A DNA stretch of 64,000 nt, taken from the NCBI RefSeq assembly GCF_001423525.1, contig NZ_LMOI01000001.1, forward strand, positions 124,001-188,000, written 5' to 3'. The DNA is from Arthrobacter sp. Leaf137. GTDB lineage: Bacteria > Actinomycetota > Actinomycetes > Actinomycetales > Micrococcaceae. The notes below the pieces were generated by a model that saw nothing but the letters and a program-made list of their open reading frames with translations, was not told the origin of the DNA and searched no databases. Made by a program: the position numbers and the translations under genes. Positions 54,692 to 64,000 of this stretch are shown here, in pieces (within the stretch, counting starts at the first letter, position 1; each line of letters opens with the position of its first letter).

Positions 54692-54973
54692 CTAGCGGCG
54701 CTTGCCCTTACGGTCGTCCTTGACATGGCCGCGGAATGTCCGCGTGGGAGCGAATTCGCCGAGCTTGTGCCCGACCATCGACTCGGTGACAAACACCGGA
54801 ATGTGCTTGCGTCCGTCGTGTACGGCGATCGTGTGTCCGAGCATGTCGGGGATGATCATCGAACGGCGGGACCAGGTCTTGATGACGTTCTTGGTGCCCT
54901 TTTCGTTTTCCCTGGCTACCTTCACAAAGAGGTGCTGGTCAACGAAAGGACCTTTTTTCAGGCTGCGTGGCAT
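54692..54973 (-). CDS. rpsS: 30S ribosomal protein S19
   Basis: 93 residues. [92 protein letters not shown] matches S19 across its full length; it sits at the 30S head near S13. Confidence 0.97.
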   Translation of the reverse strand: MPRSLKKGPFVDQHLFVKVARENEKGTKNVIKTWSRRSMIIPDMLGHTIAVHDGRKHIPVFVTESMVGHKLGEFAPTRTFRGHVKDDRKGKRR

Positions 54974-54985
54974 GTGTCCAGGCTC

Positions 54986-55825
54986 CTATCGCTTGTTCTT
55001 GCCAGTACGACGGCGACGAACAATAAGCTTGTCGCTCTCTTTGTTGGGGCGGCGCGTGCGGCCTTCACGCTGACCGTTCGGGTTGACGGGGTTACGTCCA
55101 CCGGACGTCTTACCCTCGCCACCACCGTGCGGGTGGTCAACCGGGTTCATGGCTACACCACGGACGGTCGGGCGGACGCCCTTCCAGCGCATGCGGCCGG
55201 CCTTGCCCCAGTTGATGTTCGACTGCTCGGCGTTGCCGACCTCGCCGACGGTTGCGCGGCAGCGCACGTCAACGTTGCGGATTTCGCCGGAGGGCAGTCG
55301 CAGCTGGGCGAAACGGCCTTCCCTGGCAACGAGCTGGATGGATGCACCGGCAGAACGGCCCATCTTGGCACCGCCGCCCGGACGCAGCTCCACTGCGTGC
55401 ACAACGGTACCCACGGGGATGTTGCGCAGGGGCAGGTTGTTGCCCGGCTTGATGTCAGCGTTGGGGCCGGCCTCTACGAAGTCGCCCTGGGACAGCTTGT
55501 TCGGGGCGATGATGTAACGCTTGGTGCCATCAACGTAGTGCAGGAGGGCGATGCGAGCCGTACGGTTCGGATCGTACTCGATTTCGGCAACGCGGGCGTC
55601 AACGCCGTCCTTGTCGTGGCGACGGAAGTCGATCAGACGGTACTGGCGCTTGTGTCCGCCACCCTTGTGACGGGTGGTGATCTTACCGGTGTTGTTACGG
55701 CCGCCCTTTTTGGGCAGCGGACGTACCAACGACTTTTCCGGCGTTGACCGCGTGATTTCGGTGAAGTCCGCTACGCTCGAGCCACGACGGCCCGGGGTAG
55801 TCGGCTTGTATTTACGGATTCCCAT
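54986..55825 (-). CDS. rplB: 50S ribosomal protein L2
   Basis: 279 residues, needed for peptidyl transferase. [81 protein letters not shown] and the near-invariant [27 protein letters not shown] (active-site His region) are present. Confidence 0.98.
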   Translation of the reverse strand: MGIRKYKPTTPGRRGSSVADFTEITRSTPEKSLVRPLPKKGGRNNTGKITTRHKGGGHKRQYRLIDFRRHDKDGVDARVAEIEYDPNRTARIALLHYVDGTKRYIIAPNKLSQGDFVEAGPNADIKPGNNLPLRNIPVGTVVHAVELRPGGGAKMGRSAGASIQLVAREGRFAQLRLPSGEIRNVDVRCRATVGEVGNAEQSNINWGKAGRMRWKGVRPTVRGVAMNPVDHPHGGGEGKTSGGRNPVNPNGQREGRTRRPNKESDKLIVRRRRTGKNKR

Positions 55826-55854
55826 AATTTATTTCCTCGTTAAAGTGGTCTCCG

Positions 55855-56160
55855 CTACGCGAGCGGACCGCCGAAGATGTCGATGGTGCCTTCTTTGAGG
55901 CTCACAATTGCACGCTTGGTGCTCTTGCGGGTGCCCCATCCGAATTTGGTGCGCTTGCGCTTACCGGCACGGTTGATGGTGTTGATCGATTCGACCTTGA
56001 CGGAGAAAATCTTCTCCACGGCCAGCTTGATCTCAGCCTTGTTCGAGCGGGGGTCCACCAGGAAGGTGTACTTGCCCTCGTCGATCAGGCCATAGCTCTT
56101 TTCCGACACGACGGGTGCAAGCACGACGTCGCGGGGATCCTTGATGGTGGCTGCACTCAC
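55855..56160 (-). CDS. rplW: 50S ribosomal protein L23
   Basis: 101 residues; docking point for trigger factor and SRP at the exit tunnel. [81 protein letters not shown] is the family pattern. Overlaps rplD by 4 nt. Confidence 0.97.
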   Translation of the reverse strand: MSAATIKDPRDVVLAPVVSEKSYGLIDEGKYTFLVDPRSNKAEIKLAVEKIFSVKVESINTINRAGKRKRTKFGWGTRKSTKRAIVSLKEGTIDIFGGPLA

Positions 56161-56777
56161 TTGGCATCCTCCTCGTTCTTAGCTGCCTTAGCGGCAACGA
56201 ATGCTTCGTAAGCAGCCTTGGTGAAGACAACGTCATCAGAGACGAGAACGTCGTAGGTGTTCAGCTGGTCTGCGTACAGAACGTGGACACCGGTGAGGTT
56301 GCGCACGGACAGTGCAGCAACATCGTTGGCGCGCTCGATGACGACCAGCAGGTTCTTGCGGTCGGAAACGCCGCGCAGCGTTGCCAGTGCGGTCTTGGCG
56401 GAGGGCTTGGTGCCTTCAACCAGGTCAGCGACAACGTGGATACGACCGTTGCGGGCCCGGTCAGACAGTGCGCCGCGCAGTGCAGCAGCAATCATCTTCT
56501 TGGGGGTCCGCTGGCTGTAGTCACGCGGGGTGGGACCGTGGACAACGCCACCGCCGGTCATGTGCGGAGCACGGATTGAACCCTGACGGGCGCGGCCGGT
56601 GCCCTTCTGCTTGAACGGCTTGCGTCCTGCACCGGAAACTTCAGCGCGGGTCTTGGTCTTGTGGGTACCCTGGCGAGCAGCAGCGAGCTGGGCAACGACA
56701 ACCTGGTGCAGCAGCGGCACGTTGGTCTGGACGTCGAAGATCTCGGCAGGCAGGTCAACCTGGACAGTGTTAGCCAT
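56157..56777 (-). CDS. rplD: 50S ribosomal protein L4
   Basis: 206 residues. [63 protein letters not shown] is the tunnel loop, and [17 protein letters not shown] follows. In E. coli L4 regulates the S10 operon; no matching leader was recognised here. Confidence 0.97.
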   Translation of the reverse strand: MANTVQVDLPAEIFDVQTNVPLLHQVVVAQLAAARQGTHKTKTRAEVSGAGRKPFKQKGTGRARQGSIRAPHMTGGGVVHGPTPRDYSQRTPKKMIAAALRGALSDRARNGRIHVVADLVEGTKPSAKTALATLRGVSDRKNLLVVIERANDVAALSVRNLTGVHVLYADQLNTYDVLVSDDVVFTKAAYEAFVAAKAAKNEEDAK

Positions 56778-56781
56778 TGAA

Positions 56782-57432
56782 CTAGGCTCCCTTCACGGCG
56801 GTACGTACGAAGACGACCTGGCCGCGGGCGCCGGGGACGGCACCCTTGATCAGGAGCAGCGACTTCTCGGCGTCAACCGCGTGGACCGTGAGGTTCAGCG
56901 TGGTGTGACGCACGGCGCCCATGCGGCCGGCCATTTTCATGCCCTTGAAGACGCGGCTCGGGGTGGATGCGCCACCGATTGAACCGGGCTTACGGTGGTT
57001 CTTGTGGGCACCGTGGGAAGCTCCAACACCGTGGAAGCCGTGACGCTTCATAACACCGGCGAAGCCCTTACCCTTGGTGGTGCCGATGACGTCGATCTTC
57101 TGGCCGGCAGCGAAGAGCTCAACGGACAGCTCCTGGCCCAGCTCGTACTCGGCAGCATCTGCGGTACGGAGTTCGACGACGTGGCGGCGAGGCGTGACGC
57201 CTGCCTTTTCAAAGTGACCAGCCAGCGGCTTGGTGACCTTGCGGGGATCGATCTGGCCGTAGCCGATCTGAACGGCGACGTAGCCATCTACCTCTGCGTT
57301 GCGCAGCTGGGTGATGACGTTCGAGTCTGCCTGGACCACAGTGACGGGGATGAGCTTGTTGTTCTCGTCCCAGACCTGGGTCATGCCGAGCTTCGTGCCC
57401 AGCAGGCCCTTTACGTTACGGGTTGCGGTCAT
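56782..57432 (-). CDS. rplC: 50S ribosomal protein L3
   Basis: 216 residues. [34 protein letters not shown] at the N-terminus, and [56 protein letters not shown] is the peptidyl-transferase-reaching loop. It lies 17 nt after rpsJ. Confidence 0.98.
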   Translation of the reverse strand: MTATRNVKGLLGTKLGMTQVWDENNKLIPVTVVQADSNVITQLRNAEVDGYVAVQIGYGQIDPRKVTKPLAGHFEKAGVTPRRHVVELRTADAAEYELGQELSVELFAAGQKIDVIGTTKGKGFAGVMKRHGFHGVGASHGAHKNHRKPGSIGGASTPSRVFKGMKMAGRMGAVRHTTLNLTVHAVDAEKSLLLIKGAVPGARGQVVFVRTAVKGA

Positions 57433-57449
57433 AGTTTCTCAGCACCTCC

Positions 57450-57758
<309 letters not shown>

Positions 57759-58176
57759 GTCGCCTGACTCTCTTTCAGTCTGTGCTTCCCCGGGTTAGGG
57801 CTGCCCTGTTCACTTACCTGTTGTATGGCTGCCGAAGCAATTGAGGTCGTAACCACCATCCGCCGCACAAACTGAATCCGGATGAATCCGGGTTCCTCAC
57901 CTTGCCGGCGCAACCGACCCCCGCGGTCGGGCGTGTCGCGCTGTACACGCAAACAAATCCGCATTTTCCATTGGGGTGGGTTATGTTTGGGCTTCCACTT
58001 GGACCCTGACACCCGGCATTATCCGGATCGGGACACGAAGAAGCGCTTGAACAACTCATCTAGTATGCCGGATATCTGCGGCAGAAGCCAATCGCCTGAA
58101 TCGGCCCTGGCGCATCGCCTGGCGGGCACTCTTCGATACTCCTGCAAGCCCACCCATTGCCCCGGCTGCCCGGCGA
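57759..58176. other. Divergent spacer between rpsJ and the GH1 gene (no gene)
   Basis: 418 nt without a recognised gene. The S10 promoter and leader must lie here on the minus strand, but I could not pick a convincing -35/-10 pair. On the plus side TAGTAT (58061-58066) could be a -10 for the glycosidase, with the palindrome AAGCGCTT just ahead of it. Confidence 0.4.
58041..58048. promoter_or_regulatory. Possible LacI-family operator core upstream of GH1 gene
   Basis: AAGCGCTT palindrome about 13 nt before a -10-like TAGTAT. LacI-type regulators of beta-glucoside genes often use AGCGCT-centred sites. No LacI-type gene is in the window. Confidence 0.3.
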
Positions 58177-59631
58177 ATGGATGATGGGGACATGACGCTG
58201 GAGAGCACCGAATCCGTCACCGAACTGGCCACCCGCATGCCGCCGTCGTTCACCCTCGGCGTGGCTGCGGCGGCATTCCAGATCGAAGGCGCGCTGGCCG
58301 ACGGCGGCCGCGGCCCGTCCGGGTGGGACGCGTTTGCCCAAAAGCCCGGCGCCATCATCGACGGCCACTCACCCGCCATCGCGTGCGACCACTACAACCG
58401 GCTGCCAGAGGACGTCGCGCTACTGAAGGAGCTCGGCGTCGACTCCTACCGGTTCTCCCTCGCCTGGCCCCGCATCCAACCCGATGGCCGCGGCAGGCTC
58501 AACCCGGAGGGCCTCGACTTCTACGACCGGCTGATCGACCAGCTGCTGGAAGCCGGCATCGCCCCCATGGCCACCTTGTACCACTGGGACACTCCGCTGC
58601 CGCTGGAACACCGCGGCGGCTGGCTCAACAGGGAAACCGCGGAACGCTTTGGCGAGTACGCTGCTGCCGCCGGGGAACGGTACGGCGACCGCGTCTCGCA
58701 GTGGGTCACGCTCAACGAACCAGTCTCCGTGACGCTCAACGGCTACGCCCTCGGCGTCCATGCCCCTGGCAGGGCCCTGATGTTCGACGCGCTCCCCTCC
58801 ATCCACCACCAGCTCCTGGCCCACGGACTGGGCGCCCAGGCACTCCGCGCAGCAGGCGTCCAGGGCGGGATTGGAGTCACGAACCTGCACGCCCCCATCC
58901 GTCCGGCATCCCGCAAGATCGGAGACCGGCTGGTGGCCCACCTGTACGACCTGTTGATGAACAGGATCTATGCAGACCCGGTGCTGCTGGGCCGCTATCC
59001 CAACCTTCCGGTATATGCCCGGCCGTGGCTGCGCTCGATCGGGCGCATCTCTGATTCCGACCTGCGCACCATCCACCAGCCACTCGATTTCTACGGACTG
59101 AACTACTACTTCCCGGTCAAGGTGGCCCTGGGGCGGGGCGTCGCCCCCATCCCTGCGGACATGCACAAGGCCGTGGCACGGCTGCCCTTCCACGAGGTGG
59201 GCTACCCGGAGTTCAGCAACACGGGCTTCGGCTGGCCTGTGGCCCCCGGGCACCTGGGTGTCCTGCTGCAGGAACTGAGGGACCGGTACGGTGCGGCGCT
59301 CCCGCCGGTCTACATCACAGAAGGCGGTGCCAGCTTCCCCGAACCGGACACAGTATCCGGAACCCTGCAGGACGGTGAGCGCGTCAGCTATCTGGCCTCG
59401 CACCTGGGAGCCGCCCTGGAAGCGACGGCCCCGGGCGGGATCGCCTCCGGAGTGGACCTGCGCGGCTACTTCGTCTGGACCCTCATGGATAATTTCGAGT
59501 GGGCCGCCGGGTACTCGCAGCGGTTCGGCCTGGTCCACGTCGACTTCAGCAGCCAGGAGCGTACGCCGAAACAATCGTTCTACTGGTATCAGGCCCTCTC
59601 CCGGGCCCGCAGGGGGCAGTCCGCCGGGTAA
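58177..59631 (+). CDS. GH1 family beta-glucosidase
   Basis: Retaining glycosidase acting on beta-glucosides or beta-galactosides in the cytosol (no signal peptide). 484 residues. FTLGVAAAAFQIEGALADGGRGPSGWDAF is the GH1 start, WVTLNEPVSVTLNGYALGVHAPG holds the acid/base Glu (TLNEP), PLDFYGLNYYFPVKV follows, and VYITEGGASFPE holds the nucleophile Glu; the usual ITENG reads ITEGG, a variant I recall from other actinobacterial GH1 enzymes. VDLRGYFVWTLMDNFEWAAGYSQRFGLVHVDF ends the barrel. The start may instead be the ATG at 58192. It stands alone, without transporter or regulator. Confidence 0.94.
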   Translation: MDDGDMTLESTESVTELATRMPPSFTLGVAAAAFQIEGALADGGRGPSGWDAFAQKPGAIIDGHSPAIACDHYNRLPEDVALLKELGVDSYRFSLAWPRIQPDGRGRLNPEGLDFYDRLIDQLLEAGIAPMATLYHWDTPLPLEHRGGWLNRETAERFGEYAAAAGERYGDRVSQWVTLNEPVSVTLNGYALGVHAPGRALMFDALPSIHHQLLAHGLGAQALRAAGVQGGIGVTNLHAPIRPASRKIGDRLVAHLYDLLMNRIYADPVLLGRYPNLPVYARPWLRSIGRISDSDLRTIHQPLDFYGLNYYFPVKVALGRGVAPIPADMHKAVARLPFHEVGYPEFSNTGFGWPVAPGHLGVLLQELRDRYGAALPPVYITEGGASFPEPDTVSGTLQDGERVSYLASHLGAALEATAPGGIASGVDLRGYFVWTLMDNFEWAAGYSQRFGLVHVDFSSQERTPKQSFYWYQALSRARRGQSAG

Positions 59632-59688
59632 GCAGCCGTGGCCTTGGCAGAGTCACCCCGCAGGGCGTGGAGCATCTGCCGGTGCCGT

Positions 59689-59814
59689 TTACTGGTTTTT
59701 GTTGGCCCTGTTAATCCGCTTTGCCCGGTCGATCTCGTGGCGGAAGTGTTTCTTCGCCCAGATGACCCCGGCCACCACGGCAGCGGCAACGATCAGGAAA
59801 ATAAGCCATCCCAT
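59689..59814 (-). CDS. 41-residue single-pass membrane protein
   Basis: Begins MGWLIFLIVAAAVVAGVIWA, followed by the basic, Arg/Lys/Asn-rich end KKHFRHEIDRAKRINRANKNQ. One membrane helix (about 3-20) with a charged cytoplasmic tail. GAGGAG lies 7 nt before the ATG, a near-perfect ribosome site, which is the main reason to believe the gene. It lies 29 nt downstream of the giant membrane protein gene on the same strand, so they may be co-transcribed. Function unknown. Confidence 0.7.
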   Translation of the reverse strand: MGWLIFLIVAAAVVAGVIWAKKHFRHEIDRAKRINRANKNQ

Positions 59815-59843
59815 GATGAGCTCCTCTCAATGCTGCAACAGTA

Positions 59844-62800
59844 TCAGGGCACTTTCCCGGCCGGAGCGTCGCTGCCGGCATCTGATGGTGCTGAAGGCGC
59901 TGAAGGCGCTGAAGGCCGCACAGGTTCCGCGGCCTCCGGGCCGGCGCTCCGGTTCAGCCGCCATACGGCAAAAGCAATCAGGCCGACGGCGATGAGCGCC
60001 AGGAGTACGAACGTGTAGCCGCGCATCGCCCAAAGAATGCAGGCGGCAACACCGGCTGCGCCCCACCTGACGAAGATCTTCTCGCCAGCCAGGAGTCCGC
60101 CGACCAGCAGCACAGCGAGCAGCACCAAAAGCCACAGCTGCTGCCCTGCAGTGCCGCCAAAAACGGTTCCTGCCCCGGTCAGGGAGAGCAGGACGGCTGC
60201 CGCCACAGCGATACCGCGCCCGGCTTTGGACTGTCCGGAGCGGTACCGAAGGAACGCAAGGGCGGCCCCAAGCACCACATACCACTGCGCCGCCCAGAAG
60301 GGATCCGGGAAGCCGGTCCCAAAACTCCGGCGGCCGTCCAGTTCGAAGATCGCCGCGCGTTGAACTCCGGCCATCACCACCACAGCACCCGCCTCGAAGG
60401 CCACACGGCGCAGTCCTGCCGGGGCTTCCGCGATGCCGACAGCTGCCGCGCCCGCCAGTGCCGCGGCGGCAACCCAGGCCGTGGTGTCTGCCGGGAGACC
60501 CGCAACTGTGGCCAGGGCGAACCCGGCCAACGCGGCGCCGGCCAGGGACCAGCGGCGCAAGGGGTCAGCTGCCAGCCGGGCGGACCTTGCCACTCGCACA
60601 CCATATAGTGCGGCACCGGCCGCGCCGGCACCGAGCCAGGGCGCATAGGCGGCCCAGACGTCCGGGTTTCCGCCTGCCGCCTCCCGGACCACCATGAAGG
60701 TACCGACCAGGACAGCGGCCGACGCCGGCGCGTACAGCACCGCGGCCCGCTCAACGTGGGAGGCGCAGAAGAGGACAGCGGCGAGCACCAGGACGGCGAA
60801 CCCGGCGATCCAATCATCGGCCTGCGGAGCGAGGACCAGCGCGCTGAGGGTGTATCCCAGTGCGGCTGCGAGCCACAGCCAACGCTCAGTTCCGGAGGGG
60901 ACCGGCATCCGCCGGAACCACGATACGCCGGCCACCGCCGCCGCAAGCGCCAGCGCCAGCAGGAGAAGTGCCACTCCGGTGTAGCCCAGCACCGGGGACG
61001 CTGCAGGCGCCACGAGCGGGCTCAGTGCCAGCACCCCGCCCAGCACGGCAAAGACCGCGAAGTAGAGTGCACCGCGCGCCGCGAACAGGGCCCTGGCGAC
61101 GACGGCCGACACAAGAACCAGCCCGAACTCCACCAGGAGGATCCAGCGTTCGCCACCGGTGCCGGCTGCTCCGAATCGGCTGAAGTAGGCCAGCGGAAGG
61201 GCGGCCTGGCCTGCGAGGGTGACCCACACCGCCGCCTGCTGGAAAGGAACCACCTGAAGACGGAAGCGCATCAGCCACCTGACGACGTGCTGCGCGGCAA
61301 GAACGCCGGCAAGGGTCAGCGACACAAGATCCGGGGAGGCCGATACGTCGTAACTGAGAACCACGGCCAGGGCCGCCGTCAGTACCCTCGCCGCAATAAA
61401 GTACCCTCCCTTCTCCACAGCCCGGGCAGCTGCCGCCACCATCACCGCGGCGAAGGCAGCAAAGATGCCCAGCAACACCTCGATCAGGGTGAGGTTACCG
61501 GCGGACAGCCCTACCAGGACCACGAATGACGCCGGTGCGAACCACCCGGAGCCCCGTTGACCGCGCAGCAACAGCCCGGCAGCAGCTGACGACAGCGCCG
61601 TGGCGCCCGGGATGACCAGATGCTGCCAGCTCCCCTCCGATAACGGCCACAGCATCGTGCACCCAATGAGCTGAACCGCCAGAACCACACCCGCATCCAC
61701 GGCCGCGCCACGCGGGGAACGCCCAAGCCGGAAAGACACCAGCACCACGGCCATCTGGAGGGCCAACACCGCAACCAGCAGCGTGGCGGGGTCGACAGCT
61801 TCGCCGCCTACAACTGGCGCGCCCGCGGAGCCGACCAGCCTGTCGAACAGCGTCAGCGCCAACAATGTGGCGGCGATGCGGCAAAGCCACCAATATCCCC
61901 AACGGTGCAGCCGGGACCGCAGCCGACCCCCTGTGACGGCGAGGTATGCCACCACTACAGCCAGTGCGATGTTCCCGGCATCCGGTGTAATCCATCTGAA
62001 GGCGAACTCCACCATCACGCTTGCCAGCACCAGCGGCACCACTTCCCCTGCACGGGGACTCCAGGGGCGCTCCCCGCCCGGCCGGGGTACCAGGAGCAGA
62101 CCCATGGCAACCGCTGCAGCGAGCTGCAGCAGAATCCCGCTCAACGTCAGCGAGTGTCCCGGCGAAGAGTCCACGGCGGCGAGAACAGCGACTCCCACCG
62201 TCCCAAGAATGGAGAAGCCAATCAGGGTGGCTTGGGATGCCAATTCCTTGCGACTCCCCCGCTGCAGCCACGCAGACAACAACTGCTGTACCACGGTTGC
62301 TGCGACAACACTGAACCAGACCGCCTGCCCCTGCATGCGCCCCTCCGTCAAGGCGGCCGTCACGGCGGGAACGGCAACTGTGCCTGCGATCCTGGTGTTG
62401 AAGAGGAGGATCTGCCGTTGCATACCGCTTTCACGGAGCCCCCGCACTAGCCAGAAGAACGCGGTGAGGAGCACCATAAGGGCGAATTCCCACTCCCCCA
62501 TCACCCTGCTGACAACCCCCGCCAGGGCAATGCCCGCGAACGGAAGGAACTCAGCGGCCCGGCGCAGCCGGGCCGCCAGGACAAAGCTCGTCAGGAGAAG
62601 CAGCAGTACCGGGACCCACAGCGGAACTGCACCGTCGTCAGGCACCCATGCACCGGCAATACTGCGCAGCACAGTGCTGCCCGCAAAGGCTGCCGTCAAC
62701 GCCCAGTGCACTACGTGGGTCACCATGACGTCGGCACGCCAGCGCGGCGCCAATGCGTCGCTCGGGGCAGGATTGGCCACGTCCGAAGGCAGGGGTTCCT

Positions 62801-64000
62801 TTTCCCCGTCAAGGCGCCTGGAAGGGAACCAGGCTTCCAGACGGCCGCCGCCTACGGTAACGCCGATGGCCTGCACGGCAAGCAGGACGGCGGCGGCCAG
62901 CAGGGCGCCCCTCGCAGTGTCGGTGAGCTCCAGGACAGCCACGGCGCCGGCAACTGTCAGCGCAACACGGGCCGCATAGAAATTGCGGAGCCTGAAGCTT
63001 GCTCCCGGTACGGCGGCCATCGTGGCGAAGTATGCACCGCTGAGCCCGAGGATCAGTGCGTACTCGGCAAGGCTGGTGCGCACGAGGAACGTTGCAGCCA
63101 CGGCAACGGCCGGTACCACGACAGGGTGGACGGTGACCAGGGGCCGCAGGAATAGCGGGGGAAGCCAGCCCGGCCTGGCCAGGCTCAGCAGGGTGAACAG
63201 GACTGCCACGGCGATGAGCATCACGAAGTACCAGACAAGGGCGGCACCGAGGACTGCCATACCCGACCAAGCGGTGGAAACAAGGAAAGTCAGCGACAGA
63301 TACGCCAGCACGCGGCTTTCGAGCCGGAGGGCGGCCGCAATGTAGGCAAGGGTTCCAATGAGCGAAGTGGCGAGCCACGCCGCGGGCCCGTTTTGCCAGA
63401 CAAAGCTGTAAAGGGCCAGGCCGATGACTGGAACGAGCGCCAGCCCGGTGCCAGTGAAGGCCACGGCAGCAGGCTTCAGGCGCGGTACACGGTGGTGCAG
63501 GATGAATCCCGAGCCGTAGAACAGGGCAGCCACGGAGCAGACGCCGGCGAACTTCATCATGGCCGGCAGCGCCGTTCCCACAAACAGGGCCGCTGCGGCA
63601 ACGAGCAGGAGGCTCGCCACATACAGCGTGACGTTGATGTTCTGGCGGTCACGCCGTTCCCGCCGTGCTGCCAGCTCTTCGGCTGATTCTGCCGGCCGGG
63701 GCGGAGCAGCCGCGTATCCGCGGTATGGAACTGGCTGGGTGGTGGGCTTTGGCCGCGGTGTGGCAACGGCCCCCACGGGCACTGGCTGCGCGCGTGCCGC
63801 GGGGCGGCTTGGCAGTCCGGGAGCAGGCTGAGGTGCAGAAGCCGTGACCACCGGCGGGGCGAACGTCGGCGGCACTGCCGAAGCCGGTGCCGGGGCGGGT
63901 GCCTGGACCTGGGCCTGCACCCGTTCCGGCGGCGAGGTGGTGGATTTCGTCGCCTGGCCCTCAGCCACTTTGGCCATGGCATCCAGCCAGCCCTGCAAGT
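59844..64000 (-). CDS. Giant polytopic membrane protein of unknown function (partial, N-terminus beyond window)
   Basis: At least 1384 residues. After about 90 Pro/Ala-rich residues and a charged stretch (ESAEELAARRERRDRQNIN) comes VTLYVASLLLVAAAALFVGTALP, then a nearly unbroken series of some 35-40 hydrophobic helices, and a Pro/Ser/Ala tail (SAPSAPSAPSD). No catalytic motif, transporter signature or nucleotide-binding site was seen. The start of the membrane part is reminiscent of DUF2157/DUF2339-type proteins, but that is a weak impression. The frame is open to the window edge, so the true start is probably further on. The small membrane protein follows on the same strand. Confidence 0.75.
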   Translation of the reverse strand, partial: LQGWLDAMAKVAEGQATKSTTSPPERVQAQVQAPAPAPASAVPPTFAPPVVTASAPQPAPGLPSRPAARAQPVPVGAVATPRPKPTTQPVPYRGYAAAPPRPAESAEELAARRERRDRQNINVTLYVASLLLVAAAALFVGTALPAMMKFAGVCSVAALFYGSGFILHHRVPRLKPAAVAFTGTGLALVPVIGLALYSFVWQNGPAAWLATSLIGTLAYIAAALRLESRVLAYLSLTFLVSTAWSGMAVLGAALVWYFVMLIAVAVLFTLLSLARPGWLPPLFLRPLVTVHPVVVPAVAVAATFLVRTSLAEYALILGLSGAYFATMAAVPGASFRLRNFYAARVALTVAGAVAVLELTDTARGALLAAAVLLAVQAIGVTVGGGRLEAWFPSRRLDGEKEPLPSDVANPAPSDALAPRWRADVMVTHVVHWALTAAFAGSTVLRSIAGAWVPDDGAVPLWVPVLLLLLTSFVLAARLRRAAEFLPFAGIALAGVVSRVMGEWEFALMVLLTAFFWLVRGLRESGMQRQILLFNTRIAGTVAVPAVTAALTEGRMQGQAVWFSVVAATVVQQLLSAWLQRGSRKELASQATLIGFSILGTVGVAVLAAVDSSPGHSLTLSGILLQLAAAVAMGLLLVPRPGGERPWSPRAGEVVPLVLASVMVEFAFRWITPDAGNIALAVVVAYLAVTGGRLRSRLHRWGYWWLCRIAATLLALTLFDRLVGSAGAPVVGGEAVDPATLLVAVLALQMAVVLVSFRLGRSPRGAAVDAGVVLAVQLIGCTMLWPLSEGSWQHLVIPGATALSSAAAGLLLRGQRGSGWFAPASFVVLVGLSAGNLTLIEVLLGIFAAFAAVMVAAAARAVEKGGYFIAARVLTAALAVVLSYDVSASPDLVSLTLAGVLAAQHVVRWLMRFRLQVVPFQQAAVWVTLAGQAALPLAYFSRFGAAGTGGERWILLVEFGLVLVSAVVARALFAARGALYFAVFAVLGGVLALSPLVAPAASPVLGYTGVALLLLALALAAAVAGVSWFRRMPVPSGTERWLWLAAALGYTLSALVLAPQADDWIAGFAVLVLAAVLFCASHVERAAVLYAPASAAVLVGTFMVVREAAGGNPDVWAAYAPWLGAGAAGAALYGVRVARSARLAADPLRRWSLAGAALAGFALATVAGLPADTTAWVAAAALAGAAAVGIAEAPAGLRRVAFEAGAVVVMAGVQRAAIFELDGRRSFGTGFPDPFWAAQWYVVLGAALAFLRYRSGQSKAGRGIAVAAAVLLSLTGAGTVFGGTAGQQLWLLVLLAVLLVGGLLAGEKIFVRWGAAGVAACILWAMRGYTFVLLALIAVGLIAFAVWRLNRSAGPEAAEPVRPSAPSAPSAPSDAGSDAPAGKVP

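Noticed and set aside
59880..59915. Tandem 9-bp repeats near the end of the giant membrane protein gene
   Set aside because: They only encode the Ser-Ala-Pro tail and are too short to suggest a separate element.

Overview
The window is high-GC (roughly two-thirds G+C), gene-dense DNA from an actinobacterium, most likely the Arthrobacter/Pseudarthrobacter group of the Micrococcaceae. Supporting signs are the TreX-TreY-TreZ trehalose genes, a short adenylate kinase, a spc ribosomal cluster without rpsN next to secY-adk-map, frequent GTG/TTG starts, and several genes whose -10 box sits 6-7 nt before the start codon, as in leaderless actinobacterial transcripts. The species call is inference.

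Layout. 1-11.2 kb (minus): partial aldo/keto reductase, treZ-treY-glgX (4-nt overlaps), NAD(P)H-hydrate repair, acpS and glmS. 11.3-13.6 kb (plus): coaA, a lipoprotein D,D-carboxypeptidase and mscL, facing glmM-rpsI-rplM (minus, 13.7-16.2 kb). 16.5-31.6 kb (plus): two complete tandem Tad (tight adherence / Flp pilus) loci that share one prepilin peptidase. 31.7-34.9 kb: an Hpt-like protein without its phospho-accepting histidine, an OmpR-type response regulator and a divergent sensor kinase. 35.0-39.1 kb (minus): infA-rpmJ-rpsM-rpsK-rpoA-rplQ-truA. 39.3-44.7 kb: a P1-family self-processing peptidase, a Ugp-like glycerol-3-phosphate uptake cluster and a DUF2975/XRE pair, all lying between map and infA. 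44.8-57.8 kb (minus): the S10 and spc clusters (rpsJ to rplO) with secY-adk-map. 58.2-64.0 kb: a GH1 beta-glucosidase, a 41-residue membrane protein and a giant polytopic membrane protein that runs off the window.

How it fits together. Translation, cell-wall precursor synthesis (GlmS, GlmM) and cofactor genes (CoaA, AcpS) form a conserved backbone. Accessory blocks are inserted at three joints: between truA and rplM (double Tad island plus signalling genes), between map and infA (transport/peptidase block) and beyond rpsJ (glycoside hydrolase). The most unusual items are the tandem Tad duplication with the histidine-less Hpt protein beside a two-component pair, and a dispersed repeat present once between genes and once in frame inside a self-cleaving peptidase, just before its predicted processing site.
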